Part shown: positions 52,045 through 61,137 of the stretch, piece by piece
How positions within the stretch are numbered: the first letter of the stretch is position 1
How the letters are laid out: every line of letters begins with the position of its first letter
From: Hyphomicrobium sp.
Lineage (GTDB): Bacteria; Pseudomonadota; Alphaproteobacteria; Rhizobiales; Hyphomicrobiaceae
Length of the DNA stretch: 64,000 bases
Direction of reading: 5' to 3'
Assembly: GCA_016716675.1 (NCBI GenBank)
Contig: JADJVG010000003.1
Span: forward strand, 1 to 64,000
Notes under the pieces: generated by a model
Database searches by the model: none
What the model saw: the letters and a program-made list of their open reading frames with translations, nothing else
What the model was told of the DNA's origin: nothing
Position numbers and translations under genes: made by a program

Positions 52045-53453
52045 TTAGACGCTGTCCCATGTCCGCACATCGACAAAGTGGCCTTCAAGCGCCGCCGCTG
52101 CCGCCATGATCGGCGAGACCAGATGCGTGCGGCCTTTGTAGCCTTGGCGGCCTTCGAAATTGCGGTTTGAAGTTGAAGCGCAGCGCTGGCCGGGCTTCAA
52201 CTGGTCAGGGTTCATGCCGAGGCACATCGAGCAGCCAGGTTCGCGCCACTCAAAGCCAGCAGCCTTGAAGATCTTGTCGAGGCCTTCGGCTTCGGCCTGC
52301 TGCTTCACCAGCCCTGACCCCGGAACGATCATTGCGTAATCGAGGTTCGACGAGACTTTCTTGCCATCGACGACCTTCGCAACGGCGCGCAAATCTTCGA
52401 TACGGCCGTTGGTGCAGCTGCCGATCCACACGACGTCCAGCGGGATGTCGGTGATCTTGGTGCCGGGCGCGAGGCCCATATAGTCAAGCGCACGAACCAT
52501 CGAAGCACGCTTATTTTCGTCGGTAACGGCCTTGGGATCGGGTACCGTGCCGGCAATCGAGACGACGTCTTCAGGCGAGGTGCCCCACGATACGATCGGC
52601 GGCAACTTGGCGGCGTCGAGGATGACGGTGCGATCGAAATGCGCACCCTCATCGGTTGCCAGAGTCTGCCAATACTTCATGGCCATGTCCCAGGCGGCAC
52701 CTTTTGGTGCGCGCGGGCGGTCCTTCATGAAGGCGTAGGTCTTTTCGTCCGGCGCGATCATGCCGGCGCGTGCGCCGCCTTCGATCGACATGTTGCAGAC
52801 CGTCATGCGGCCTTCCATGCTGAGCGCGCGAATGGCTTCGCCGGCGTACTCGATGACCGAGCCGGTGCCGCCCGCGGTGCCGATCTCGCCGATGATCGCG
52901 AGGATAATATCCTTCGCGCCAACGCCGTGCGGGGCGACGCCATCGACGCGCACCAGCATGTTCTTGGCTTTTTTCTGGATCAGCGTCTGCGTCGCGAGCA
53001 CATGCTCGACTTCAGAGGTGCCGATGCCGTGCGCCAGCGCGCCGAACGCGCCATGCGTCGAGGTGTGGCTGTCGCCGCAGACGATGGTCGTGCCGGGCAG
53101 GGTGAAGCCCTGTTCCGGTCCAACGACGTGGACGATACCCTGGCGCTTGTCGAGTTCGTTGAAATATTCGACGCCGAAATCACGGGCATTGTTGGCCAGT
53201 GTTTCGACCTGAATGCGGCTTTCCTCGTCCGCAATGCCTTTGGAGCGGTCGGTGGTCGGGACGTTATGATCGACGACGGCCAGCGTCTTTCTGGCGCGCG
53301 AACCTTGCGGCCGGCCATGCGCAGACCTTCGAAGGCCTGCGGACTGGTGACTTCGTGGACCAGATGGCGGTCGATATACAGAAGGCAGGTGCCGTCAGCG
53401 GCGCGCTCAACCACGTGATCGTCAAAAATCTTGTCGTAAAGCGTCTTTGCCAT
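52045..53453 (-). CDS. leuC: 3-isopropylmalate dehydratase large subunit, frameshifted
   Basis: An aconitase-type [4Fe-4S] enzyme. The N-terminal frame from the ATG at 53453 (MAKTLYDKIFDDHVVERAAD) goes wrong after RKVRAPE. Adding one A to the AAA run at 53288-53290 restores KTLAVVDHNVPTTDRSKG and joins it to the rest (ATQTLIQKKAKNMLVRVDG, then GSCTNGRIEDLRAV and CSMCLGMNPDQLKPGQRC, whose Cys residues bind the cluster) at about 469 aa. A homopolymer miscount in the assembly is likely. leuD is 3.4 kb downstream in gene direction. Confidence 0.94.
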
Positions 53454-53516
53454 GTTGGATTGAGCCTTTGCGCCGGTGAAAATCAGTGTTTCCGCCCGTT
53501 AGATAGCGGCAGGCGC

Positions 53517-53533
53517 GTGATTTCGCAAATCAC
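53517..53533. promoter_or_regulatory. Inverted repeat GTGATTT-CGC-AAATCAC upstream of leuC
   Basis: A perfect 7-3-7 inverted repeat (53517-53523 with 53527-53533), 64 bp upstream of the leuC start. It could be the operator of a dimeric regulator. No partner was identified. Confidence 0.5.
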
Positions 53534-53567
53534 GGAGCGTCGCGGGGGTAAAATTTATCTGATCACG

Positions 53568-53597
53568 GCAAAGGACCGGGCTGATCGCTCAGCCCGG
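53568..53597 (-). terminator. Possible terminator of the LysR gene
   Basis: A perfect 9-bp stem CCGGGCTGA (53576-53584) with TCAGCCCGG (53589-53597) closes a 4-nt TCGC loop. On the minus strand it is followed by a weak T run (TCCTTTGC). It lies between the LysR gene and leuC, in the direction of the LysR transcript. Confidence 0.55.
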
Positions 53598-53743
53598 CCA
53601 AGGTTTAGGAACGGAAGTTCCAGACGCGAGGCCGAGCCGGAGGTGGCAGTACGTGCCCGACTCAGACGGCGCCTATTGCCAGGGTATACGAGGCCATTTG
53701 GCCCTGGATCAGCGTGGCGCCGACAACAGCCATGCGCAGAAAG

Positions 53744-54633
53744 CTATTTCCAATCGCGCGCTTGTGAGACAAGAAAGTCTCGGAGTAATTGCACTTTCTT
53801 TGGAATTCCCGGAGTTCTTCAGGGTAGGCAAAGATAAGCGGCAGCGTCGGCTGCTCGAATTCGGCCAATACCGGCACGAGGTCGCTATCGGCTTCGGTCA
53901 TATAGTCCGGGATCATGCCGATGCCGATGCCGGCGCGGATGGCGTATTTGATGGCGACCACCGAATTAATTTTTAAGGTGGCATGGCGTGGGCCGCGACC
54001 TTCGCGACCGGCGTTCTCGATCCAGCTCATGGCGTGCAGGTGCTGCGCCGGCTGGCCGGAATAAACGATGATACGGTGATTATCGAGCTCGGCGAGCGTC
54101 AGCGGCGTGCCGAAGCGGCGAATGTATTGCGGCGACGCGAACGCGCGTACGCGGCTCGAAAACAGAGGCCGGCGGATCAAATCGACCTGCTCGGGTTCGC
54201 GCGTCCAGATGGCGACGTCGGCGGCGCGCATGCCGATATCGACCTGCTCGTCGTTCAAGATCAGCTCAACGCGGATTTCAGGATAGAGATCGGCGAATTC
54301 GCGTAGGCGTTGCGTCATCCATACGGTGCCAAATCCAATCGGCGCTGTAACGCGCAATTCACCCGACGGTTTTGTTGCCGTATCGGTGAGCAACGTTTCA
54401 GCGGTTTGCAATTTGGCGAAGACTTCGGTGACGGTGCGATTGAGCAGCTCGCCCTGTTCAGTTAGCATCAAGCCGCGCGCGTGCCGGTGAAACAGCGTCA
54501 CCTTCAGATCGGCTTCGAGCGATGAAATCTGACGGCTGACGGCCGACTGACTCATATGGAGCGATTCACCTGCGTGCGTGAAGCTTCCAGCTTCCGCGGC
54601 AGCGTGAAAAATCCGAAGTTTGTCCCAATCCAT
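53744..54633 (-). CDS. LysR family transcriptional regulator, frameshifted at the 3' end
   Basis: A protein of about 296 aa with an N-terminal wHTH (DWDKLRIFHAAAEAGSFTHA, SLHMSQSAVSRQISSLEADL) and a periplasmic-binding-type effector domain. As written the frame runs to 53662 with an atypical C-terminus from residue 276 on. Adding one G to the GGG run at 53808-53810 gives a normal ending (KKVQLLRDFLVSQARDWK, stop TAG at 53744). Family members sit beside trxB in other alphaproteobacteria. Here a lipoprotein gene lies between them, divergent by 256 bp. Confidence 0.9.
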
Positions 54634-54889
54634 TTGGTATTTCCAGTCGCGGCCCGCTCGCTCCGATCGACACTGGGGTCAGCGCGGGCGAACTCTAGCG
54701 TTCTTTTACTGCAGCGCAATAGTTAGCCAGTGGAGGCAGGGCTTTACGCCGCGCCAGTCTGGAAATTCGGCGTAGCAGCACTTATGTCTCCGGGGCCTGT
54801 TGCTTCACTCGTTTGCACCAATCTTGCAGGCTGCTTGGCAACGCCTGCCACACTCACAAACCAGTTCCAGATGATCTAAGAGGTTTTCA

Positions 54890-55867
54890 ATGAGACGCTC
54901 GGTACGTAATGTTGCGCTGATTTGTGCGGCCGGATTGGCCCTTGGCTTAAGTGGCTGCGGGGAAAGTTCAACGCCGGAAAAGAAAGCCGAGGCCGAAGCT
55001 CCGGCTGCAACAACCGACGCAGCTGCGCCAGCTGATGCTGCCAAATCTGCAACACCTGATGCAACGCTGACGCAGTTGTGGGAGCTTGACGGTCTGTCGA
55101 CGCCAGAATCGGCCCTGCCCGATAAGGCCGCGAATATCATGTACGTATCGAATGTCGCCGGTGGCCCGATGGACAAGGATGGCAACGGCTTCATTTCCAA
55201 AGTCACGTTTGATGGCAAGATCGATACCTTGGAATGGGTCAAGGGATTGAACGCGCCCAAGGGATTGGCCCAGGCTAAAGGCAAGCTCTATGCGGCGGAC
55301 ATCGACCAGCTCGTTGAAATCGATATTGCCAAGGGTGAAGTGACCGCGCGCTACGATGCGGCCGGTGGCAAGTTCCTCAATGATGCTGCCGCCGATAGTG
55401 AAGGCCGCATCTACGTATCGGATATGCTGACCAACACGATCTGGCGCCTCGACGGCGGCAAGTTCGAGAAGTGGGTCGAAGATCCCGCGCTGATCAGCCC
55501 CAATGGTCTGCTGGTTCAAGGCGACAAGCTGCTCGTCGGCGGCTGGGGCGTGATGACTGACGGTTTCGCGACCAAAGTTCCGGGCCACATGTTGCAGGTT
55601 TCGTTGGCTGACAAGAAAATCAGCGCATTGGGCGACGCAACTCCGGTCGGTAATCTCGACGGTCTCGAGCCGGAAGGTAACGGCAAGTACCTGGTGACTG
55701 ATTGGATGGCAGGCAAGCTGTATCGCATCGACGCATCGGGTAAGTCGGAAACGCTGTTGCAGGATCTCGGTCAGGGCAGCGCTGACATCGGCTATGACCC
55801 TGATACCAAGACCCTGTACATCCCGCTGATGAATCAGAACAAGCTGCGCGCCTATAAGGTCAATTGA
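54890..55867 (+). CDS. SMP-30/gluconolactonase-like beta-propeller lipoprotein
   Basis: A 325-aa lipoprotein: signal peptide with lipobox LSGCGESS (Cys23), then an Ala/Glu/Lys linker (about 24-58). A six-bladed propeller of the SMP-30/Strictosidine-synthase-like type follows (NVAGGPMDKDGNGFISKVTF, LNAPKGLAQAKGKLYAADID, EGRIYVSDMLTNTIWRLDGG, ISPNGLLVQGDKLLVGGWGV). It is anchored in the outer or inner membrane. No catalytic site is certain. It has its own terminator (55915-55950) and is divergent from the LysR gene. Confidence 0.9.
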   Translation: MRRSVRNVALICAAGLALGLSGCGESSTPEKKAEAEAPAATTDAAAPADAAKSATPDATLTQLWELDGLSTPESALPDKAANIMYVSNVAGGPMDKDGNGFISKVTFDGKIDTLEWVKGLNAPKGLAQAKGKLYAADIDQLVEIDIAKGEVTARYDAAGGKFLNDAAADSEGRIYVSDMLTNTIWRLDGGKFEKWVEDPALISPNGLLVQGDKLLVGGWGVMTDGFATKVPGHMLQVSLADKKISALGDATPVGNLDGLEPEGNGKYLVTDWMAGKLYRIDASGKSETLLQDLGQGSADIGYDPDTKTLYIPLMNQNKLRAYKVN

Positions 55868-55914
55868 ATAAACGTGCGTCGACAGGCGCTCTGACAGCGC
55901 CGGGACGCGACATG

Positions 55915-55950
55915 AAGAGGGCCCCCGGAGATTTTCCGGGGGCTCTTTTG
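55915..55950 (+). terminator. Terminator of the lipoprotein gene
   Basis: AGAGG-GCCCCCGGA pairs with TCCGGGGGCTCT with a small bulge (55916-55929 and 55935-55946), loop GATT, followed by TTTTG. It lies 48 bp past the stop codon. Confidence 0.9.
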
Positions 55951-56003
55951 TTTGAGGTGCTGCTTGTTTGAGCGCGGTGTCGTGGTGAATGTTTGTCGTG
56001 AAA

Positions 56004-56972
56004 CTATTCGGCGGCTTCGGCCGCTTGTTCGTGCTTGGCGAGGTAGCGTTCGGCTTCGAGGGCTGCCATGCAGCCCATGCCCGCCGCCGTCACCGCTTGA
56101 CGGAACACTTCGTCTTTCACGTCTCCGGCGGCGAACACGCCGGGGATTGCAGTCGCGGTCGAATCGGGCGCCGTGATCAGATAGCCGGATGGCGTCGTCG
56201 GCAACTGGCCCTTGAACAATTCGGTTGCCGGCGCGTGGCCGATCGCAACGAAGAAGCCATCGACAGGCCGTTCCGTGAGGGCACCCGTTTTCACGTTCTT
56301 CAAGCGGACGCTGGTCACAGATTTCGGTGTGGTGGTGCCGAGGATCTCATCGACGGCACTATCCCAGATCACTTCGACCTTCGGGTTTTTGAACAGGCGA
56401 TCCTGCAAAATCTTTTCAGCGCGGAAGTGGTCGCGGCGATGCACGATCGTCACGCGGCTCGCGAAGTTGGTCAGGAACAGCGCTTCCTCGACCGCGGTGT
56501 TGCCGCCGCCGATGACCATCACTTCCTTGCCCTTGTAGAAGAACCCGTCGCACGTCGCGCAGGCCGACACGCCATGGCCCTTGAAGGTTTCTTCTGACGG
56601 AATGCCGAGCCAGCGGGCTTGCGCGCCGGTGCAGATGATCAGCACATCGCAAGTATAGCTATCGCCGCTATCGCCCTCCAGGCGGATCGGCCGCGCTTTC
56701 AGATCGACGGTATTGATGTGGTCCATGATGATGTCGGTGCCGACGTGTTCGGCCTGCGCCTGCATCTGTTCCATCAGCCATGGGCCCTGGATCGGCTCGG
56801 CGAAGCCGGGATAGTTTTCGACATCCGTTGTAATGGTCAGCTGCCCGCCCGGCTGAACGCCTTGGATCAAAAGCGGCTTCAGCATCGCGCGAGCGGCGTA
56901 GATCGCGGCCGTATAACCGGCGGGACCGGAGCCGAGAATCAAAACACGGGCGTGGCGCGGCGCGGCGGTCAT
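56004..56972 (-). CDS. trxB: Thioredoxin-disulfide reductase
   Basis: NADPH-dependent FAD enzyme that reduces thioredoxin. The redox-active CxxC is Cys138-Ala-Thr-Cys141 (SACATCDGFFY). The FAD loop is ILGSGPAGYTAAIYAARA, the NADPH loop is VIGGGNTAVEEALFL, and the C-terminal FAD block PGVFAAGDVKD is present. The 322-aa length is normal. The C-terminal helix ends EQAAEAAE. It is convergent with the lipoprotein gene and divergent from the MHS transporter gene. Confidence 0.98.
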   Translation of the reverse strand: MTAAPRHARVLILGSGPAGYTAAIYAARAMLKPLLIQGVQPGGQLTITTDVENYPGFAEPIQGPWLMEQMQAQAEHVGTDIIMDHINTVDLKARPIRLEGDSGDSYTCDVLIICTGAQARWLGIPSEETFKGHGVSACATCDGFFYKGKEVMVIGGGNTAVEEALFLTNFASRVTIVHRRDHFRAEKILQDRLFKNPKVEVIWDSAVDEILGTTTPKSVTSVRLKNVKTGALTERPVDGFFVAIGHAPATELFKGQLPTTPSGYLITAPDSTATAIPGVFAAGDVKDEVFRQAVTAAGMGCMAALEAERYLAKHEQAAEAAE

Positions 56973-57124
56973 GGCGATGGTCCTCTTGAAATATGCAGCC
57001 CGTTATTAGGGGGGAGGGGCGGCGATCGTCAATGTCGGTGCCGGGAAGTTGAACCGGTTCAGGCTTTTGCTGCGCCAATGCGGCGCGGCTGATAGGGTTC
57101 TGCGGGGCGATGGGGAGAGCGCGG

Positions 57125-58414
57125 GTGGACGCCAATGCAACAACAACGCTGACGACTGGCCAGCGCGTGCGCGCCATTCTTGTCGGATCGTCCGGCAATC
57201 TGGTCGAATGGTATGATTTCTATGTCTACGCGGCGTTCTCGCTGTATTTCGCGAAGGCTTTTTTTCCTGAGGGCGATCAGACCGCGCAGCTGTTGAATAC
57301 GGCGGCTATTTTTGCGGTTGGGTTTCTGATGCGGCCAGTCGGAGCGTGGCTGTTCGGGCGCATGGCAGACCGGCACGGCCGGCGCGTTGCGTTGACGGCT
57401 TCGGTGCTGCTGATGTGCTTGGGATCGGCGATGATCGCGGTCACACCGACCTACGCAACGATCGGCATCGCGGCGCCTGCGCTGTTGCTGTTGGCGCGGC
57501 TCATTCAGGGTTTGAGCCTCGGCGGCGAGTACGGCACGAGCGCCACGTATCTATCAGAAATGGCAACCGCGCGGCATCGCGGATTTTATTCGAGCTTCCA
57601 GTACGTCACGCTGATCGGCGGCCAGTTGACGGCCATGCTGGTGCTGATTGTGCTCCAGCGCTTCGTGCTGACGCAAGCCGAACTCGATGCCTGGGGCTGG
57701 CGCATTCCCTTCGTCATCGGGGCCTTCCTCGCCGTGATCGCCTACCTGATGCGCCGCGACATGCACGAGACGGAAGCATTCGTCTCCTCTGGGCGGCGCG
57801 ATGGAACCGCCAAAGCATTGTTGCAGCACCCGCGCGAAGTGGCGATCGTCGTCGGGCTGACGCTCGGCGGCACCATCGCGTTCTATACGTTCACCACCTA
57901 CATGCAAAAATTTCTCGTCAACACGTCTGGCTTTCCGAAAGATACCGCGACGGAAATCGCGGCTGCGGCGTTGTTCATTTATATGCTGCTGCAACCAGTG
58001 GTCGGGGCGATTTCCGATGTGATCGGGCGGCGGCCCGTGCTGGTTGCGTTCGGCGTGCTTGGAACGCTCGGCACGGTGCCGCTGCTGACCACGTTGGCTG
58101 AAACGCGCCAGCCTTTCATGGCGTTTCTGCTCGTCATGGCGGGGCTGGTCATCGTCTCCGGTTACACAGCCATCAATGCCGTGGTGAAAGCGGAGTTATT
58201 CCCCACCCACGTGCGCGCGCTCGGCGTCGGTCTACCGTATGCGTTCACGGTTGCGCTGTTTGGCGGTACGGCGGAATATGTCGCGCTCTGGCTGAAGAGC
58301 ATTGGGCACGAGACGGCCTTCTATTGGTATGTGACAGGCGCCATTGCCGTTTCGCTCGTCGTCTATGCGTTCATGCGCGATACCAAGCACACGAGCACAA
58401 TCGATAAGCACTGA
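57125..58414 (+). CDS. MHS-family MFS transporter (alpha-ketoglutarate permease-like)
   Basis: A GTG at 57125 with GGGGAG 7 nt upstream gives 429 aa; the frame to 57110 is not preferred. Twelve membrane helices of the metabolite:H+ symporter branch of MFS. The N-terminal motif SGNLVEWYDFYVYAAFSLYF, RPVGAWLFGRMADRHGRR (motif A), RLIQGLSLGGEYGTSATYLSE and RRPVLVAFGVLGTLGT are classical. Nearest known members are KgtP-like for 2-oxoglutarate or other dicarboxylates, which cannot be told apart by sequence here. Confidence 0.92.
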   Translation: MDANATTTLTTGQRVRAILVGSSGNLVEWYDFYVYAAFSLYFAKAFFPEGDQTAQLLNTAAIFAVGFLMRPVGAWLFGRMADRHGRRVALTASVLLMCLGSAMIAVTPTYATIGIAAPALLLLARLIQGLSLGGEYGTSATYLSEMATARHRGFYSSFQYVTLIGGQLTAMLVLIVLQRFVLTQAELDAWGWRIPFVIGAFLAVIAYLMRRDMHETEAFVSSGRRDGTAKALLQHPREVAIVVGLTLGGTIAFYTFTTYMQKFLVNTSGFPKDTATEIAAAALFIYMLLQPVVGAISDVIGRRPVLVAFGVLGTLGTVPLLTTLAETRQPFMAFLLVMAGLVIVSGYTAINAVVKAELFPTHVRALGVGLPYAFTVALFGGTAEYVALWLKSIGHETAFYWYVTGAIAVSLVVYAFMRDTKHTSTIDKH

Positions 58415-58543
58415 CCCGGCGTCGACGGGGCGTCGGCTGAGGGGAGTCCTCTGTTGCTTATGTTGCTCAAGAGCACCGTTTCTGATGCCAGCCGCACGGG
58501 TGCTCCAAATTCATGACGCCGCCGTAGATGCCGTAGATCATGT

Positions 58544-58566
58544 GTTTAGATTTATCGTGCCTAAAC
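58544..58566. promoter_or_regulatory. Inverted repeat GTTTAG-N11-CTAAAC before the MipA-like gene
   Basis: GTTTAG (58544-58549) and CTAAAC (58561-58566), perfect 6-bp arms with an 11-bp spacer, 40 bp before the ATG at 58606. A candidate operator of a dimeric regulator. Confidence 0.35.
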
Positions 58567-58605
58567 TATGACAATACGAATCACTGTCTCAGAGGCCCTT
58601 CCTAC

Positions 58606-59406
58606 ATGCTGTCACGCATCACGATGATCTTCGGCGCCGCTTTTGTGGCCGCCAGCTTCCCGGTTGCCGTGTTCGCGAACGATGGCACGCGGGGCCTGCA
58701 AGCCGGTGGCGCTATCGCCGTTACGCCGAAGTTTGAAGGCTCAAAGGATTACGAAATCCGCGGCTTTCCTATCGTGGCGCCCGCTGGCTCCGGCGGCGCG
58801 CCGGATGCGGGCCCCGTGCAGTTTCGCGGCGTCGATGACATTCGTTTTCGTGTCGTCAATTTCCTGGGCCTCGAAATGGGGCCGCTCGCCGGTTATCGCT
58901 TCGGCCGCGATGAAAATGACGCCGACCGCCTGATCGGTCTCGGTGATGTCGATGGCGGCTTGGTCGTCGGGGCTTACGCTGCTTTCAACTTCGGGGCTTT
59001 CAAGCCGTTCGTATCCTATCACCATCAGGTGACCGGCGATGACAGCGGTGGCCTCGTTCGTTTCGGCGCTGAAACGCGGATGCCCTTGGCCATGGGGATT
59101 GCGCTGACCGTGGTGGCCGGCGCCAGCTATGCGACGGAAGAATATAACGACGCCTATTTCACCGTTACGGACGCGCAGGCGCTCACCTCTGTCGCCCACC
59201 TGGCCGCCTATGACGCCGAGGCCGGCATCAAAGACGTCTACCTGAGCCTCGGCACCGATATCCCGCTTTCTGACGTTTGGAGCCTCAAGCTCGGCGGTCG
59301 CTACGCCCGCCTGCTGGGAGATGCCGCCGATAGTCCGATCGTCGAGACAGAAAACCAGTTCTCGGGTGTTGTTGGCTTGACCTACAAGTTCTCAGTTCCG
59401 CGCTGA
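58606..59406 (+). CDS. MipA/OmpV family outer-membrane protein
   Basis: The ATG at 58606 gives 266 aa with a Sec signal (MLSRITMIFGAAFVAASFPV, cut near VFAN). The mature part has the MipA pattern: GGAIAVTPKFEGSKDYEIRG near the N-terminus, then alternating hydrophobic strands of a beta barrel, and a C-terminal aromatic strand ending SGVVGLTYKFSVPR. MipA/OmpV proteins interact with lytic transglycosylases or act as porins. The longer frame starting at 58540 is not used. Confidence 0.9.
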   Translation: MLSRITMIFGAAFVAASFPVAVFANDGTRGLQAGGAIAVTPKFEGSKDYEIRGFPIVAPAGSGGAPDAGPVQFRGVDDIRFRVVNFLGLEMGPLAGYRFGRDENDADRLIGLGDVDGGLVVGAYAAFNFGAFKPFVSYHHQVTGDDSGGLVRFGAETRMPLAMGIALTVVAGASYATEEYNDAYFTVTDAQALTSVAHLAAYDAEAGIKDVYLSLGTDIPLSDVWSLKLGGRYARLLGDAADSPIVETENQFSGVVGLTYKFSVPR

Positions 59407-59416
59407 GCCGAGTGCA

Positions 59417-60175
59417 TTAAATCAGCCGCATGGCTTTCAAGCTGGCGTGACCATCGCGGCCAACGATGATGTGATCGTGCACCGACACGCCGAGCGGTCG
59501 TGCCGCGTCCATGATCTGCTTGGTCATGTCGATATCGGCGCGCGACGGGGTCGGATCGCCGGACGGGTGATTGTGCACCAGAATGATTGCCGTCGAAGAC
59601 AGCTCGAGCGCTCGTTTGACGACCTCGCGCACATAGACGGGCGTGTGATCGACTGTGCCGCGCCCCTGCACCTCGTCAGCGATGAGCTTGTTCTTCTTGT
59701 CGAGAAACAGCACGCGGAACTGCTCGCGATGGTCGAAGCCCTGGACCAGCCGCAGATAGTCGAGCACGCCGCTCCATGATGAGAGCGCGGGCTTTGCAGC
59801 AATGTGGCCGCGCGTCAGGCGTTCGGCGGCGGCCTGGATCAACTTCAATTCATCGACCGCCCGGTCGCCGATGCCATCGACCTCTTTGAGCCGTTCCGGC
59901 GGCGCCGACACGACCTCCGCAAACGACCCGAATTTGGCCAGCAACCGCTTGGCAATTGGCTTGGTATCCCCGCGCGGAAACACGCGAAACAGGATCATTT
60001 CCAGGAGTTCGTAGTCCGGAATGGCGTCACGTCCGCCGGTGCGGAAGCGATCCCGCAGGCGCTGGCGATGGCCAACCTTGTCGTCAACAGGCTGGGCAGG
60101 TTGCTGCGTGCCGAACAGCGTACTCTGCTCTGCGGCCCCAGTTTTACCAGCGTCACGATCCTTGCCGCGTGACAT
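59417..60175 (-). CDS. radC: RadC family JAB/MPN domain protein
   Basis: 252 aa: an N-terminal HhH-like region (HRQRLRDRFRTGG, GDTKPIAKRLLAKFGSFAEV) and a C-terminal JAB metalloprotease-like domain with HNHPSGDPTPSRADIDMTKQ, the zinc/His motif of the family. RadC proteins were once linked to repair, but their true role is unsettled. Located 9 bp before map on the same strand, so both likely share a transcript with map upstream. Confidence 0.95.
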   Translation of the reverse strand: MSRGKDRDAGKTGAAEQSTLFGTQQPAQPVDDKVGHRQRLRDRFRTGGRDAIPDYELLEMILFRVFPRGDTKPIAKRLLAKFGSFAEVVSAPPERLKEVDGIGDRAVDELKLIQAAAERLTRGHIAAKPALSSWSGVLDYLRLVQGFDHREQFRVLFLDKKNKLIADEVQGRGTVDHTPVYVREVVKRALELSSTAIILVHNHPSGDPTPSRADIDMTKQIMDAARPLGVSVHDHIIVGRDGHASLKAMRLI

Positions 60176-60184
60176 CGGTGGTCC

Positions 60185-61018
60185 TCACGCCGCCTGATCG
60201 ATCCGGTAGGGCGGGCAGTCGTAGCCCTTCGGCGAGGTCGTGAAGATCTCGCACCCCGTTTCAGTCACACCGACGGTGTGCTCGAATTGCGCCGAGAGTT
60301 CGCGGTCGCGGGTGACGGCGGTCCAGCCATCGGCCAGAATTTTCACGTGAGGTTTGCCGAGGTTGATCATTGGTTCGATCGTGAACAGCATGCCGGGTTC
60401 GAGCAGCGTGCCGGTGTTGGGCTCGCCATAATGCAGAATGTTGGGGCGGTCGTGGAACACGCGGCCGAGGCCGTGGCCGCAGAAATCGCGCACGACGCTG
60501 CAGCGCTCGGCTTCGGCGTAGGTTTGAATGGCGGCGCCAATATCACCCGTTGTGGCGCCGGGCTTCACCGCCGCAATGCCGCGCATCAGCGATTCATAGG
60601 TCACCTGCACAAGTCGGTCGGCGCGCCGTGAAACATCGCCGACAAGGTACATGCGGCTGGTGTCGCCATGCCACCCGTCAACGATCAGCGTCACGTCGAT
60701 ATTGACGATGTCGCCGGACTTCAGCGGTTTGGCGTTCGGCATGCCGTGGCAGACGACGTGGTTAACCGAGGTGCAGCTGGCATAGCGATAGCCGCGATAA
60801 TTGAGCGTCGCGGGGATGGCCCCGTGATCAAGCGCAAATTCCAGCAGCAGCGCGTCGATCCGGTCCGTCGGCACGTCCGGCTGCACGACCGGCACGAGCA
60901 TATCGAGGGCTTCGGCCGCCAAACGGCCGGCTTTACGCATGCCGGCAAAGGCTTCGGGGCCATGCAAAGGGATCTTACCGTCTCGGCTGGCCGAACGGTT
61001 TACGTCAACATTGGACAT
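60185..61018 (-). CDS. map: Type I methionine aminopeptidase
   Basis: Removes the initiator methionine from nascent proteins. The 277-aa length is normal. The metal ligands are visible: Asp in VNIDVTLIVDGWHGDTSRMY (two aspartates), His in FCGHGLGRVFH, Glu in FTIEPMI and Glu/His in AQFEHTVGVTE. MRKAGRLAAEAL and YASCTSVNHVVCHGMP are the substrate-pocket blocks. It is directly upstream of radC on the same strand. Confidence 0.98.
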   Translation of the reverse strand: MSNVDVNRSASRDGKIPLHGPEAFAGMRKAGRLAAEALDMLVPVVQPDVPTDRIDALLLEFALDHGAIPATLNYRGYRYASCTSVNHVVCHGMPNAKPLKSGDIVNIDVTLIVDGWHGDTSRMYLVGDVSRRADRLVQVTYESLMRGIAAVKPGATTGDIGAAIQTYAEAERCSVVRDFCGHGLGRVFHDRPNILHYGEPNTGTLLEPGMLFTIEPMINLGKPHVKILADGWTAVTRDRELSAQFEHTVGVTETGCEIFTTSPKGYDCPPYRIDQAA

Positions 61019-61137
61019 GTGTTTCTGCGCCGCAAAACTTTAAAGACTTCGGTTCAATAGCAAATTAGTGCAAAAAAGGCAGCACGCCAATTGACCGATA
61101 GACGTCAAAGGCATGGTTTCTCGGGAGGATGCACGAC

